From: Shewanella sp. KX20019
GTDB taxonomy: Bacteria; Pseudomonadota; Gammaproteobacteria; Enterobacterales; Shewanellaceae
Direction of reading: 5' to 3'
Assembly (NCBI RefSeq): GCF_016757755.1
Contig: NZ_CP068437.1
Location: 4,960,001 to 5,024,000, forward strand
Length of the DNA: 64,000 nucleotides
A model generated the notes under the pieces. That model worked only from the letters and a program-made list of their open reading frames with translations, was not told where the DNA came from and made no database searches. Made by a program: the position numbers and the translations under genes. This document shows, piece by piece, positions 9,713-18,297 of this stretch (position 1 is its first letter; each line of letters starts with the position of its first letter).

Positions 9713-10039
9713 ATGATAGAAGTTAATGAATTAAAAGCACTGTGTGGCGATGATGATTCCATGGTAAAAATGTTGCTTACCATATACTTAGAAGAGTATG
9801 GCGAAAGTGATAGCATCATCCAACATCGCTTTTCCAGTGATGATGTCGACGGCTTATTTCAAATATCTCATGAACTTAAAGGTATGTTCAGTAATTTATG
9901 CGCCAAAGAGGCTATGACATTAGCCCAAGCAGTAGAATCAAGCTCCCAAGCTGGCTCTTTGCCAAATCAAACGGCTATCAACGATCTTTGTGGCAAAATA
10001 AAAGAGATTAACCAACAAATAGAAGGGATTTTGCAATAG
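9713..10039 (+). CDS. HPt phosphotransfer domain protein
   Basis: A stand-alone histidine-phosphotransfer protein of 108 residues. The phosphoacceptor is His53 in the motif SHELKGMFSN, followed by a predicted second helix (AMTLAQAVESSS) in the usual four-helix arrangement. Such proteins relay phosphate from a hybrid histidine kinase to a response regulator in the cytoplasm. No response regulator is encoded in this operon; the nearest hybrid kinase in the window is at 14503-17160. It sits directly before the fourth DUF3131 gene (gap about 20 bases), suggesting it tunes polysaccharide production post-translationally or through an unseen regulator. Confidence 0.8.
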   Translation: MIEVNELKALCGDDDSMVKMLLTIYLEEYGESDSIIQHRFSSDDVDGLFQISHELKGMFSNLCAKEAMTLAQAVESSSQAGSLPNQTAINDLCGKIKEINQQIEGILQ

Positions 10040-10059
10040 GCCGCCAATTGCAAAAAACC

Positions 10060-11514
10060 ATGCTAGATAAGAGCACACTCAATATCGCAGTGTGCTCTTT
10101 CGCTATACTCAGTACGGTAGGAAATCATTTTGCGTGGGGAAATACCACGCAAAATGACGCTGCAATACAAATACAGCCCGAGCAACAGAAGTCGCAGTTA
10201 CATTCCCCCGAATCACAAAGGGTGTCAAGAGTGATATTGGGCTCTGAGAACTCTAATCAAACGACTATCCAATTTCAGCGTCGAGCGGTTATCCCACAAG
10301 TAAAACCTAAAAATGTGAGTATCCCGGTAGCACAAGAGACTGCCCCTCAATATTCAGATCCCCCAGAGAAACTTGCCGATAAAGCAATGCAGGTTTCTCT
10401 AACTCGCTACGAGAAGTTACTGATAAGCAAAGCACAGCGATACATAGATAAGAACTGGAACGAAAGCACCGGCCTCATCGATTCCGTTCAAGGGTATACG
10501 CACGCCACCATGTGGGATATTGCCAGTGGTATCGCTGCTATTATGGCCTTGGAGGCATTGGGAGTCAGCAACCAACAAGTCACAGAGTTACGACTAGGGA
10601 AATTACTTTCGACCCTACATCAATTGCCACTTTACAAAGGCAAGCTCCCCAATCGACAGTACAATACCGTAACAGGACAACCCTCTGGTCGATTTAGTCA
10701 AACCTCGTCCCACGGTAATGGATGGTCTGCTTTAGATCTAGGTAGGCTCTATATTTGGTTAGCGATTGTCGCCAAAAAAAAGCCTCACCTCGCCGCCGAT
10801 ATTGAGCTCATCAAGAAAAAGTGGCAGCTTAGTACTGCGGTACATAAAAAAACACTATATGGCACCAAGCTAACGTCTAAAAATGAGTATTTCCGCCAGG
10901 AAGGACGACTGGGTTACCTGCAATATGCAGCAACGGGTTATCGCCTGATGAATCTAGATGTCGATAATGCTTTTATGTGTAATAAGTTAGATAAAGTGAC
11001 GCTTGATAACATCAAGCTACAAATTGACCCGCGCAATCTGCCCTTTCTAACACTTGACCCTTTTCTGCTCTACACCATCGAGGTCAGCAATGACCCCTCT
11101 TGCTGGAATCAGCTTAATAAGCTCTACCAACTGCATGAAGCCAAGTACAACCTCAATAACAGGTTAACCGCCTACGCTGAAGATTCATTGAGTAAGTCCC
11201 CTTGGTTTTTATATAACAACATCTACTACCAGGGCAAAGCTTGGCATAGCGTTTCTCATTCAGGTAAGCCTCTTGGCGAATCGCAAAGCTTCAGCAATAA
11301 AGCCGCTTTTGCTCTGAGTGTTATTTATCAAAGCGAGTACAGCCAAAGCTTAGCGACACAGGTAATAACTAATAGTGCTCAGCATACAGAAATCCCTACT
11401 GGACTTTACCGTGATGGCAAAACAAACACCGCCTACAATATAAACACTAACTCACTGATTTTAGTCAGCCTTTGGTATAAGGCTCGCAATAGACGGGCAA
11501 TTTTTGAAGAGTGA
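10060..11514 (+). CDS. DUF3131 protein D, secreted, partly degenerate
   Basis: Fourth DUF3131 paralogue. A signal peptide-like segment (ending near HFAWG) replaces the lipobox. About 95 residues of low-complexity, Gln/Ser-rich linker come before the domain. Blocks TGLIDSVQGY, TMWDIASG, LPNRQYNT, GWSALDLGR, EGRLGYLQYAA and PWFLYNNIYYQG are present. The GYEEYA motif of copies A-C is GYLQYA here and the V(S/T)ESY motif is lost (FLTLDPF), while WD is kept. The ATG at 10060 is used; a TTG lies at 10048 and neither has a strong ribosome site. It is separated from copies A-C by the GT2 and HPt genes, so it may have diverged for a different role in the same pathway. Confidence 0.8.
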   Translation: MLDKSTLNIAVCSFAILSTVGNHFAWGNTTQNDAAIQIQPEQQKSQLHSPESQRVSRVILGSENSNQTTIQFQRRAVIPQVKPKNVSIPVAQETAPQYSDPPEKLADKAMQVSLTRYEKLLISKAQRYIDKNWNESTGLIDSVQGYTHATMWDIASGIAAIMALEALGVSNQQVTELRLGKLLSTLHQLPLYKGKLPNRQYNTVTGQPSGRFSQTSSHGNGWSALDLGRLYIWLAIVAKKKPHLAADIELIKKKWQLSTAVHKKTLYGTKLTSKNEYFRQEGRLGYLQYAATGYRLMNLDVDNAFMCNKLDKVTLDNIKLQIDPRNLPFLTLDPFLLYTIEVSNDPSCWNQLNKLYQLHEAKYNLNNRLTAYAEDSLSKSPWFLYNNIYYQGKAWHSVSHSGKPLGESQSFSNKAAFALSVIYQSEYSQSLATQVITNSAQHTEIPTGLYRDGKTNTAYNINTNSLILVSLWYKARNRRAIFEE

Positions 11515-11568
11515 AAAATTGGTAATACTCATACGCTATAATACATAGATCTGTTAGGGATGACTCAT

Positions 11569-12570
11569 TTGAGAAAGCACCATGAATGGACTGTTAGCAC
11601 GACCTTATGGGTAATAACCCTAAGCAGTACAGTGGCTAATTGTCAGGCAAATGAACACCAAACTGAGATGGCAAAACACGCGCCCAGAACAGAAGAGACA
11701 ACCGTAATCAATCAAGCTGTCACCAAAGAAATAGAGCCAAAAACAGAAGCTGATCTCATCTGGAATGGTGCAACCAGCTCATTTATGCTGCCATTTGAAG
11801 GTTGGGACTCCGATGCTCCTTGGTACAAACGCTGGAGCGCCAGTATCAGCATTGGCTACCCTTTGGTCGATACTGCCGCCGTTCTACCCGCAAATGCCAC
11901 CACAGGCCCAAGTAATCAAAATTTAACAGCAAGCTTGTCACTTAAGTATTCGATTATCGGTAATTGGTTTATCTCTGCTACCGCATATCACTATTTTGAT
12001 AAAGAGCTTCAGCAAGCGTGGAATCCCGATTTTACCTATGTATTTGGTTACAGTGATTGGCGACCGTATACCTTTAGCCTGCTCTACTCCAATTACGGCG
12101 GTAACCGTTTCTCTCCCGACCCTGGAGGCAAACACACTGAGTTTTCGCAAGGAACATGGGCGTTAGGTTGGAAATTTCCAATCAACAAACCTTTTGTCGA
12201 TTGGCTTTCGTTTACTGACGAAGGTGCCATTGGTTGTCAATTTGATTATAACTACACACCAGAATACTTCGATTTAGCTAGCATCGAATATAAGACCAGC
12301 CATCAAACAATAAGCTTAGGGTGCAAATACTCAATCATCGGCAATTGGTATGTCAATGCAACTGCCTTTTACTATTTAGACAGTAGCCAGAAACAGCCGT
12401 GGAACCCTGATTTCACTTATGGATTCGGTTACTTTGATTGGCATCCTGGAACAATAACCATTCAATATAACAACTACTCTGGTAACCGCTGGAATAGTGC
12501 CGATAGAGGGCCCGATACTGGTCGGTTTAAGGATGGCTCCTTGAGTATCAGTTATTCATTCAACTTCTAA
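11569..12570 (+). CDS. Outer-membrane beta-barrel-like protein with internal duplication
   Basis: A secreted protein of about 333 residues. After the leader and a polar linker, two homologous blocks of roughly 100 residues occur. Each begins YSIIGNW(F/Y), continues with AW/PWNPDFTY and FGY, then a DWRP/DWHP turn, and ends with SNYGGNR or NNYSGNR. Alternating hydrophobic/aromatic residues and a C-terminal Phe suggest an outer-membrane barrel. The start is uncertain: AGGGA abuts the ATG at 11560, which is too close to serve it, but is 8 bases from a TTG at 11569. It is the last gene of the polysaccharide locus and the best candidate for an export pore or surface anchor; this is inference from position and fold. 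Confidence 0.65.
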   Translation: MRKHHEWTVSTTLWVITLSSTVANCQANEHQTEMAKHAPRTEETTVINQAVTKEIEPKTEADLIWNGATSSFMLPFEGWDSDAPWYKRWSASISIGYPLVDTAAVLPANATTGPSNQNLTASLSLKYSIIGNWFISATAYHYFDKELQQAWNPDFTYVFGYSDWRPYTFSLLYSNYGGNRFSPDPGGKHTEFSQGTWALGWKFPINKPFVDWLSFTDEGAIGCQFDYNYTPEYFDLASIEYKTSHQTISLGCKYSIIGNWYVNATAFYYLDSSQKQPWNPDFTYGFGYFDWHPGTITIQYNNYSGNRWNSADRGPDTGRFKDGSLSISYSFNF

Positions 12571-12600
12571 CATTTAACTTTATGTTATAAGCCACTCTTG

Positions 12601-12855
12601 CTATGACTCTAAGCGATTAAGCACTTTCTGATGGCACTTTGGGCACTTATAAGAGTGTCGATGAATTTTACTGCCACACTCGGGGCATGGCAGCATTTTC
12701 CTATCCTTGCTAAGCAGTAAAATTAACACGCCAATGGGCCCTAATACATAACCCAACAATGCTCCAGCAACGATGTTGCCTTTGCGATAACCAATGATAA
12801 TAGAGGCAAGTAACATCAGCAGATAAAAGCCAAGCCAAAATACAATATTATCCAT
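12601..12855 (-). CDS. Small membrane protein with C-terminal zinc ribbon
   Basis: An 84-residue protein with two hydrophobic segments (roughly residues 3-20 and 28-48) followed by a zinc ribbon with two CxxC pairs (CPEC and CPKC). The ATG at 12855 is 2 bases past the stop codon of the porin gene and is preferred over an upstream TTG. It is the last gene of a three-gene minus-strand group with the porin and the PstS-like protein. The ribbon would face the cytoplasm. Its role is unknown. Confidence 0.7.
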   Translation of the reverse strand: MDNIVFWLGFYLLMLLASIIIGYRKGNIVAGALLGYVLGPIGVLILLLSKDRKMLPCPECGSKIHRHSYKCPKCHQKVLNRLES

Positions 12856-12857
12856 AA

Positions 12858-13898
12858 TCAAAAGACAAAGTTCAAAGTCAGGCTGAGTATGTCGACATCA
12901 TCTTTCTCGCCGTATAAGAGTGGCGAGGTGACAAACTGAGCACGATTACCCTTTTCTTGTGAGAATATAGATTGGAACTCAGCATTAAGCGATATTGTCG
13001 AAGTCACATCATAGCGAACCCCCACTGTAACGCCTTTGCTCTTCCTTAACTCATGGCTCTCGGCATAGACAAGGTAAGGTGTGAAGTCATCAAGAGCATA
13101 GGCAGCACTGGCGTACCAGTTGGTTTGAAACTTATCGTACTCAACTTCAACCATCCACTGCCAAGCATCCAAACTGTACTCAGCCCCCAAAGTATAAATA
13201 TCCAGTTTCTGTGTCGCTGGAAATGGACGCTGAGTATATTTGGCCTGCATAAAACCAGTATGGATCCGATAGTTAAATCCTACCAAATCTACGTATATCC
13301 CCGCCATATACTCGGTGTCAAATTTAAGTAGGTTGGCCCCGAGCTGCACTTCATTAAGTCGGTCAAACCCGTAATATGGAGAGATAGTTAGTGATATTTC
13401 GTCAGATATTTCATAATCCCAAGCCAGAGAAATACCGTCATAAGAGGTAAAACCTAAAATGGCATCGTAAACCTCTTCTGGTGGTCTAGCCCATGTATAG
13501 GCTTGACCAACATAGTAAAATTCAGAAACTAGAAACAACGGTAAGCGCAGTCGCCCTGTCCGCAATTCAAAATCACCAAACTCGTAGCCCAAATAGGCCC
13601 ACTCCAGTTCGGGTTCGCTCCAGTTATCTTGAGTACGTTTGACGACTTGAGCTGACGCATTAAACCCTTCAAAAACATCGATATCGAGCTGCAATCCAAA
13701 TAAGGTATCACAGTCATAACAGATGTCATCGGAGATTTCTCGGTTGATAAATAGCGGTGTCTTATTATCTGTTTTACTGATGGATGTCGTACCGAAACCA
13801 CTCAACATAATGTCATCTGTGAGTTCGACTCCAGCTTCTACATTTGCGGTGATACCTAAGCTCAATATCAAAAATATGTACTGACGGCTTAATAACAT
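12858..13898 (-). CDS. Outer-membrane porin-like beta-barrel protein
   Basis: A 346-residue protein with a signal peptide (cleavage near VEA-GV), regularly alternating beta strands, and a C-terminal Phe (LTLNFVF) as used by the Bam machinery. Two cysteines close together (CYDC) lie in an early loop. The strand pattern and motifs such as ELRTGRLRLP resemble the general porins found next to phosphate-binding-like proteins in Shewanella. AGGAGAG precedes the ATG. It follows the PstS-like gene by 2 bases, so the two are co-translated. The solute is unknown. Confidence 0.75.
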   Translation of the reverse strand: MLLSRQYIFLILSLGITANVEAGVELTDDIMLSGFGTTSISKTDNKTPLFINREISDDICYDCDTLFGLQLDIDVFEGFNASAQVVKRTQDNWSEPELEWAYLGYEFGDFELRTGRLRLPLFLVSEFYYVGQAYTWARPPEEVYDAILGFTSYDGISLAWDYEISDEISLTISPYYGFDRLNEVQLGANLLKFDTEYMAGIYVDLVGFNYRIHTGFMQAKYTQRPFPATQKLDIYTLGAEYSLDAWQWMVEVEYDKFQTNWYASAAYALDDFTPYLVYAESHELRKSKGVTVGVRYDVTSTISLNAEFQSIFSQEKGNRAQFVTSPLLYGEKDDVDILSLTLNFVF

Positions 13899-13900
13899 GG

Positions 13901-14398
13901 CTACTCTCCTTGTGGCACGGTAATTAAGATATTCACTTCTTCCGGAACCGATTCAATCGGAGCATATGCGATACCATTAGGGTTGTCATTTAGCCACTTT
14001 AGGATCTGTTTTATATCATCACCATCTAGCTCTTCGGGTGGTGAACCTTTGCCAGAGAAGGCTAGCCCCGCCCAATAACCGTTCATCTGTGATACTGATT
14101 TTCCCAACAACATGCTGTAGAACTCTTCACGATGCATGGAAGTTTCGGGTAGATCGACCAAAACAATTTTAAGGCTACCGTCTATTTTTTTAGACTTGCC
14201 TCGATATAACATTCTAGCTTTGCTTTTACTTAGGGGGGGGAGTGACTCATTAAGGCTAAAAATTGCGAACTCAACATCAGTGCCTTCATCCGTGTCAGCT
14301 TCTAAAGCCCAGAGTGATGAGGATAGGGAGAGAGCCGTCATCAAAACGACTAACCTTGTATAAAAAAACAAGCTACTAAAGTTTAATCCATTAAACAT
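13901..14398 (-). CDS. Small PstS-like periplasmic protein
   Basis: A 165-residue protein with a signal peptide (ending near LWA-LEA). It resembles the short proteins often annotated as phosphate ABC transporter substrate-binding proteins: a reduced periplasmic-binding fold with motifs such as LSKSKARMLYRGK and a Gly-Lys-Gly loop (SGKGSPP). It is far shorter than true PstS (about 320 residues) and no ABC permease genes are nearby, so transport is unlikely. The context, directly before a porin and divergent from a hybrid kinase, fits a sensory or accessory binding protein. The gene contains a run of eight C (minus strand; 14233-14240), a possible slippage site. Confidence 0.65.
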   Translation of the reverse strand: MFNGLNFSSLFFYTRLVVLMTALSLSSSLWALEADTDEGTDVEFAIFSLNESLPPLSKSKARMLYRGKSKKIDGSLKIVLVDLPETSMHREEFYSMLLGKSVSQMNGYWAGLAFSGKGSPPEELDGDDIKQILKWLNDNPNGIAYAPIESVPEEVNILITVPQGE

Positions 14399-14502
14399 AT
14401 AAAACCTTCAATCCTAGATAGTTTTTTGTACTATGCTGAATATAGTCAAGAGTTGTGAGATTCACAACTTTATGATTGAACCGTTCAATTCAAGGAGCAG
14501 GA

Positions 14503-17160
14503 ATGAACTTATTGAATCGTATTTCAATAAAAACAAGGATGTTGGCATTAGTGTTACTACCGTTATTGTTCGCTGCATTTTTATCGGCACTGGAGATAAA
14601 AAAGCAAACCAATAATGTGCGAGCACTCAATACTCTCAACCACAAAATTACCTTTTTAGAGTCTTTTTCAGCACTGAATATCAAAATAAATCAAGCTCGA
14701 GAACAACTCTACGCTCAGGGCCGCCCTTTCTTATTGGCAGACTTCACCCCTATTATCGCTGAATTTCCACAGTTACTTCCCAAAGCGTTCACCACCCAAA
14801 ACAGCGATGATATCCAAGCCTGGTTTGATAGCACTAAAGATGCTTTAACTGAATCGCCAGAACTAACAAGAGAGGGTGTTGTTGATTGGTCTGCTTGGAT
14901 GAGTGAACTGCAAGCGCAAGCGCTAGTTGTTTTAGAAAAAGATAAGCTAGATGTGCCTGCGCAGATTAACCAAAATCTAACCATACTATTTCAGTTGCAA
15001 TGGTTGTCACTTTGGTCAGCAGAAGAGAAGTGGCTTATTAATCAACTACTCACAAATAGGAGCAACACAGATCTACTCACTCAATTAAACATGAGCGCTG
15101 AAAGACAGCAGCTCTACGTTGAACGCTTTATCAATATCAATGCCAAACCAGAACAAGTCGATCTGCTGCTGGCGACATTTTCAGACAAGGCATTTGAGCA
15201 AAGTTATCAACTGCGCAGCGATATTTTACGGGGCAATATTTTAGTCGATAGCCCCGAATCCAATTTAAAAGCCTTTAGTCAACGCCTAAGCCTTATTCAG
15301 TTTGTTGTAACCACATTTTCAGAACAATTGACCGGTAAAATTCACAGTGAAATAGCACAATCAAAAAATTTGATCATCATTTTCTGTAGCGCCTTATTTG
15401 CATCACTACTCATCATTGGAACGATTGGTGCCAACCTTTACCGCCGAATACTCAATTACCTAAACCACGTGATTAAAACCATGTCAAAAATTGAGGAAAC
15501 ACATGACTACTCAAATAAAATAAATGAAAATGGCAACGACGAATTTAGCTTGTTTTCCAAAAAGCTCAACAACCTGATCCATGAGCGCTACTTAAATGAT
15601 GAGAAAATTTTACGCGCTAAATCTGATGCAGAAAATGCCAATAAAGCCAAAAGCTCATTTCTCGCTAATATGTCCCATGAAATCAGAACCCCATTGAATG
15701 GTATTATCGGTATGTCTGAGATTCTTGCAGGCACCAAACTGACCCCAGTACAAAATGAGTATTTGGAAACCATAGAAACATCGTCGCACACTTTACTGTT
15801 ACTGATTAACGATATATTGGACCTGTCAAAAATTGAGTCTGGTAATCTTACAATTGCCAACACCGACACAAATATTTCAGAGGTCGTCTACGACACGTTA
15901 ACAATGGTGCTAGCTAAGGTGGTTGAGAAAAATCTCGACCTGCAAATTGATATCCCAAAAAATACGCCTTACCTCGTTTCGATTGATGAACATCGTATGC
16001 GTCAAGTACTGATGAATCTACTGTCAAATGCGGTCAAATTTACCGCTGAAGGTTTTATCAAGGTCGCTGTATGTAGTCAGTTTGATGAAAAACCGTATGC
16101 CAACATGCAGATTAAAATTTATGATAGCGGCATTGGTATCGAAGAGGACAAGCAACAACAGATCTTTTCTCCGTTTATTCAAGAAGATGGCTCTATTACC
16201 CGCGAATTTGGTGGCACAGGTCTAGGGCTTGCTATCTGTAAACAACTAATCGAGCTAATGGGTGGTGACATAAAGATCAGCTCAGAAAAAGGTAAAGGCA
16301 GTTGTTTCTCTGTTGAATTTAAAACGCGTATTATTGCCCACGAAGCACCAGAACAGGATGAGTTTAAACACCTTACCTCAGCACTAATATCCAATAATAA
16401 TGACATTATAGAAACCCTTGATGGCGCTTGCATCAGGCAGGGATTCAAGCTCAATTATCGTTATCCATCCAGCTTTGACCTTCTACAAGATAAACAATCG
16501 TTCGATGTCCTTTTTGTTGATAATTCCTCAATCACTAGAGAGGCTTTAGCGACGTTACCTGAGTTATTGTCTCAACAAGATATCTTTACAATTGCCATCA
16601 ACACACTCTCAGAGCAACGTACCCTTGATAATATAGATTCCACTATCACTCTGCCATTACTAGGCAGACGCTTTAACAACGCCATTCACAACGGTTTAGA
16701 AAATAGAGAACTACGCACAAAAGTGGTATCTGAAACGGAGCAGATAGCGAACAGCAACATCGCTGAGGATAAAATAAAAGTTGTAATTCTGATTGTCGAA
16801 GACAATCTGGTAAACCAGAAAGTGGCATCTCTACTGGTGAAACAAGCTGGATTTGACTTTATCATTGCCAATAATGGACTCGAGGCATTCGAGTTCATTA
16901 CCAAAGGCGAAGTCATTAACGCTATTCTGATGGATTGTATGATGCCCATTATGGATGGCTTCACCGCAACCGAAAAAATCAGGGAATGGGAAAAGCTAAA
17001 CTCTGAACAGCGCTTACCTATCATTGCACTCACCGCCAGTGTATTAGATCAAGATATCGAGAAATGCTTTGAGTCGGGTATGGATGACTATTTGGCGAAA
17101 CCCTTTAAAAAGGATGTGTTACTCGACAAACTAAAGCTAGTCTCTAAGCTTGCCAGCTAA
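14503..17160 (+). CDS. Hybrid histidine kinase with periplasmic sensor and receiver domain
   Basis: An inner-membrane hybrid kinase of 885 residues. It has an N-terminal helix, a helical periplasmic sensor of about 250 residues, a second helix, and a HAMP-like linker. The HisKA domain carries phospho-His392 in MSHEIRTPLN. The HATPase domain shows N, G1 (DSGIGI) and G2 (GGTGLGL) boxes. A degenerate receiver-like stretch lies around residues 625-740, and a C-terminal receiver has phospho-Asp811 (MDCMMPIMDG) and Lys in LAKPF. AAGGAG lies 5 bases before the ATG at 14503. It is divergent from the PstS-like/porin genes and lacks its own HPt domain, so the free HPt protein at 9713 is a possible partner. 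Signal and target are unknown. Confidence 0.9.
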   Translation: MNLLNRISIKTRMLALVLLPLLFAAFLSALEIKKQTNNVRALNTLNHKITFLESFSALNIKINQAREQLYAQGRPFLLADFTPIIAEFPQLLPKAFTTQNSDDIQAWFDSTKDALTESPELTREGVVDWSAWMSELQAQALVVLEKDKLDVPAQINQNLTILFQLQWLSLWSAEEKWLINQLLTNRSNTDLLTQLNMSAERQQLYVERFININAKPEQVDLLLATFSDKAFEQSYQLRSDILRGNILVDSPESNLKAFSQRLSLIQFVVTTFSEQLTGKIHSEIAQSKNLIIIFCSALFASLLIIGTIGANLYRRILNYLNHVIKTMSKIEETHDYSNKINENGNDEFSLFSKKLNNLIHERYLNDEKILRAKSDAENANKAKSSFLANMSHEIRTPLNGIIGMSEILAGTKLTPVQNEYLETIETSSHTLLLLINDILDLSKIESGNLTIANTDTNISEVVYDTLTMVLAKVVEKNLDLQIDIPKNTPYLVSIDEHRMRQVLMNLLSNAVKFTAEGFIKVAVCSQFDEKPYANMQIKIYDSGIGIEEDKQQQIFSPFIQEDGSITREFGGTGLGLAICKQLIELMGGDIKISSEKGKGSCFSVEFKTRIIAHEAPEQDEFKHLTSALISNNNDIIETLDGACIRQGFKLNYRYPSSFDLLQDKQSFDVLFVDNSSITREALATLPELLSQQDIFTIAINTLSEQRTLDNIDSTITLPLLGRRFNNAIHNGLENRELRTKVVSETEQIANSNIAEDKIKVVILIVEDNLVNQKVASLLVKQAGFDFIIANNGLEAFEFITKGEVINAILMDCMMPIMDGFTATEKIREWEKLNSEQRLPIIALTASVLDQDIEKCFESGMDDYLAKPFKKDVLLDKLKLVSKLAS

Positions 17161-17172
17161 CCCCCTCCCCAC

Positions 17173-17188
17173 GGCGGTGATCACCGCC
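17173..17188. repeat. 16-base perfect palindrome
   Basis: GGCGGTGATCACCGCC is a perfect inverted repeat 12 bases after the stop of the hybrid kinase. It is not followed by a T run, so it is a weak candidate for a terminator and could be a protein-binding site. Confidence 0.5.
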
Positions 17189-17308
17189 AGCAACTACAAT
17201 TTCAATATGAGTCAAAAACTAATACCGCTCCCAAACTGCAAAACTGCGTTGTTTTGGTTAAATCTTGAACTTGCATATTGGAGTTTAATAGTATGAAATG
17301 ACAGCAAT

Positions 17309-18190
17309 ATGAATGAATTTAGTGACCTTGTATCACAAGGATATTGGTGGCTCTCTTTGCTTGGCGGTCTTCACTGCTTAGGCCTAGGCTTATACATCCG
17401 CTATATCTATCATGAAAAAAATGGTAACCATAAGATTTTAGGCGGTATATTTAGCCTAATGGCGCTATATTTTTTTACCGGCCTACTCACCAAAGAAAAT
17501 GCGCCCGCTCCCATCCACTTTATCGTTATTTTAATTATTCCAATCTACTTCTTATTAATGCCGATGCTCTATTTATACTGTCATCGCAGTTTAAATGACA
17601 CAAAAACTCCCATAGGTTTTTCCGCTCACTTCTATCTCGGTACCATAGTCGCTATTACCGTATTGACCGCTGCAACTTACCACGTATTGAACCAAGGGGT
17701 ACTGCCCGAAATACCATTGAGCCTCAACTTGGGTTTCAGCCACCTAAATCTACTCGGTGCGGCACTGCCTGCGCTGTTATTTATCCAGACAGCGTTCTAT
17801 TTTTACATTATTTTAAAGATGCTTAGCCACTATCCTGGCCGCACTTCCCGACTACATCAAGAAAGCCTTAAGGACATAAAGTTTCGCTGGTTGCTGGTAC
17901 TTACCCTCGCGCTAATGAGTAATTGGATTATCAGAGCGGTACTGGTTATCTTACCTTTTTATTTCGGCGAACAATTAATTGGCATTAACCATGCTGCCAC
18001 TAAACTTGTACTGTTACTCACCGTATATATCCTTGCCATTTATGGCTTAAAACAGATCACCTATGCCGCATTCTTACGTGGCAGGTTAGCTCAACCTCAG
18101 CAAAAGTCACCGATGAAATCCAGCCAACAACTGCTCAGTTCAGAAGAGCTTGCCTACCTGCAAAAGTTAATGCAAGACGAGAAAAAATAA
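17309..18190 (+). CDS. 7TM membrane protein resembling the sensor half of an AraC-type regulator
   Basis: A 293-residue protein with about seven hydrophobic helices (GGLHCLGLGLYI, ALYFFTGLL, and so on to LLLTVYILAIYGLKQ), ending in a short cytoplasmic tail with LSSEELAYLQKLM. Many Shewanella and flavobacterial membrane-bound AraC regulators have exactly this layout followed by the helix-turn-helix domain after such a tail. Here the protein stops where the DNA-binding part would begin, and the next 100 bases do not encode an AraC domain. It could be a natural sensor that partners with another protein, or a truncated gene. The start has no strong ribosome site. Confidence 0.6.
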   Translation: MNEFSDLVSQGYWWLSLLGGLHCLGLGLYIRYIYHEKNGNHKILGGIFSLMALYFFTGLLTKENAPAPIHFIVILIIPIYFLLMPMLYLYCHRSLNDTKTPIGFSAHFYLGTIVAITVLTAATYHVLNQGVLPEIPLSLNLGFSHLNLLGAALPALLFIQTAFYFYIILKMLSHYPGRTSRLHQESLKDIKFRWLLVLTLALMSNWIIRAVLVILPFYFGEQLIGINHAATKLVLLLTVYILAIYGLKQITYAAFLRGRLAQPQQKSPMKSSQQLLSSEELAYLQKLMQDEKK

Positions 18191-18297
18191 CCTTAATAGC
18201 TGACATATTTCATGGATTTTATAACACCACTTGCGCTAGTGTATTAGCGCTTATCTCATTATAAAAATTACAGAAATACCTGAAGGGTAGGAACAAC

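Noticed and set aside
11519..11542. Sigma-70 promoter before the duplicated barrel gene
   Set aside because: A TATAAT is present at 11537-11542 but no -35 at acceptable spacing was found.
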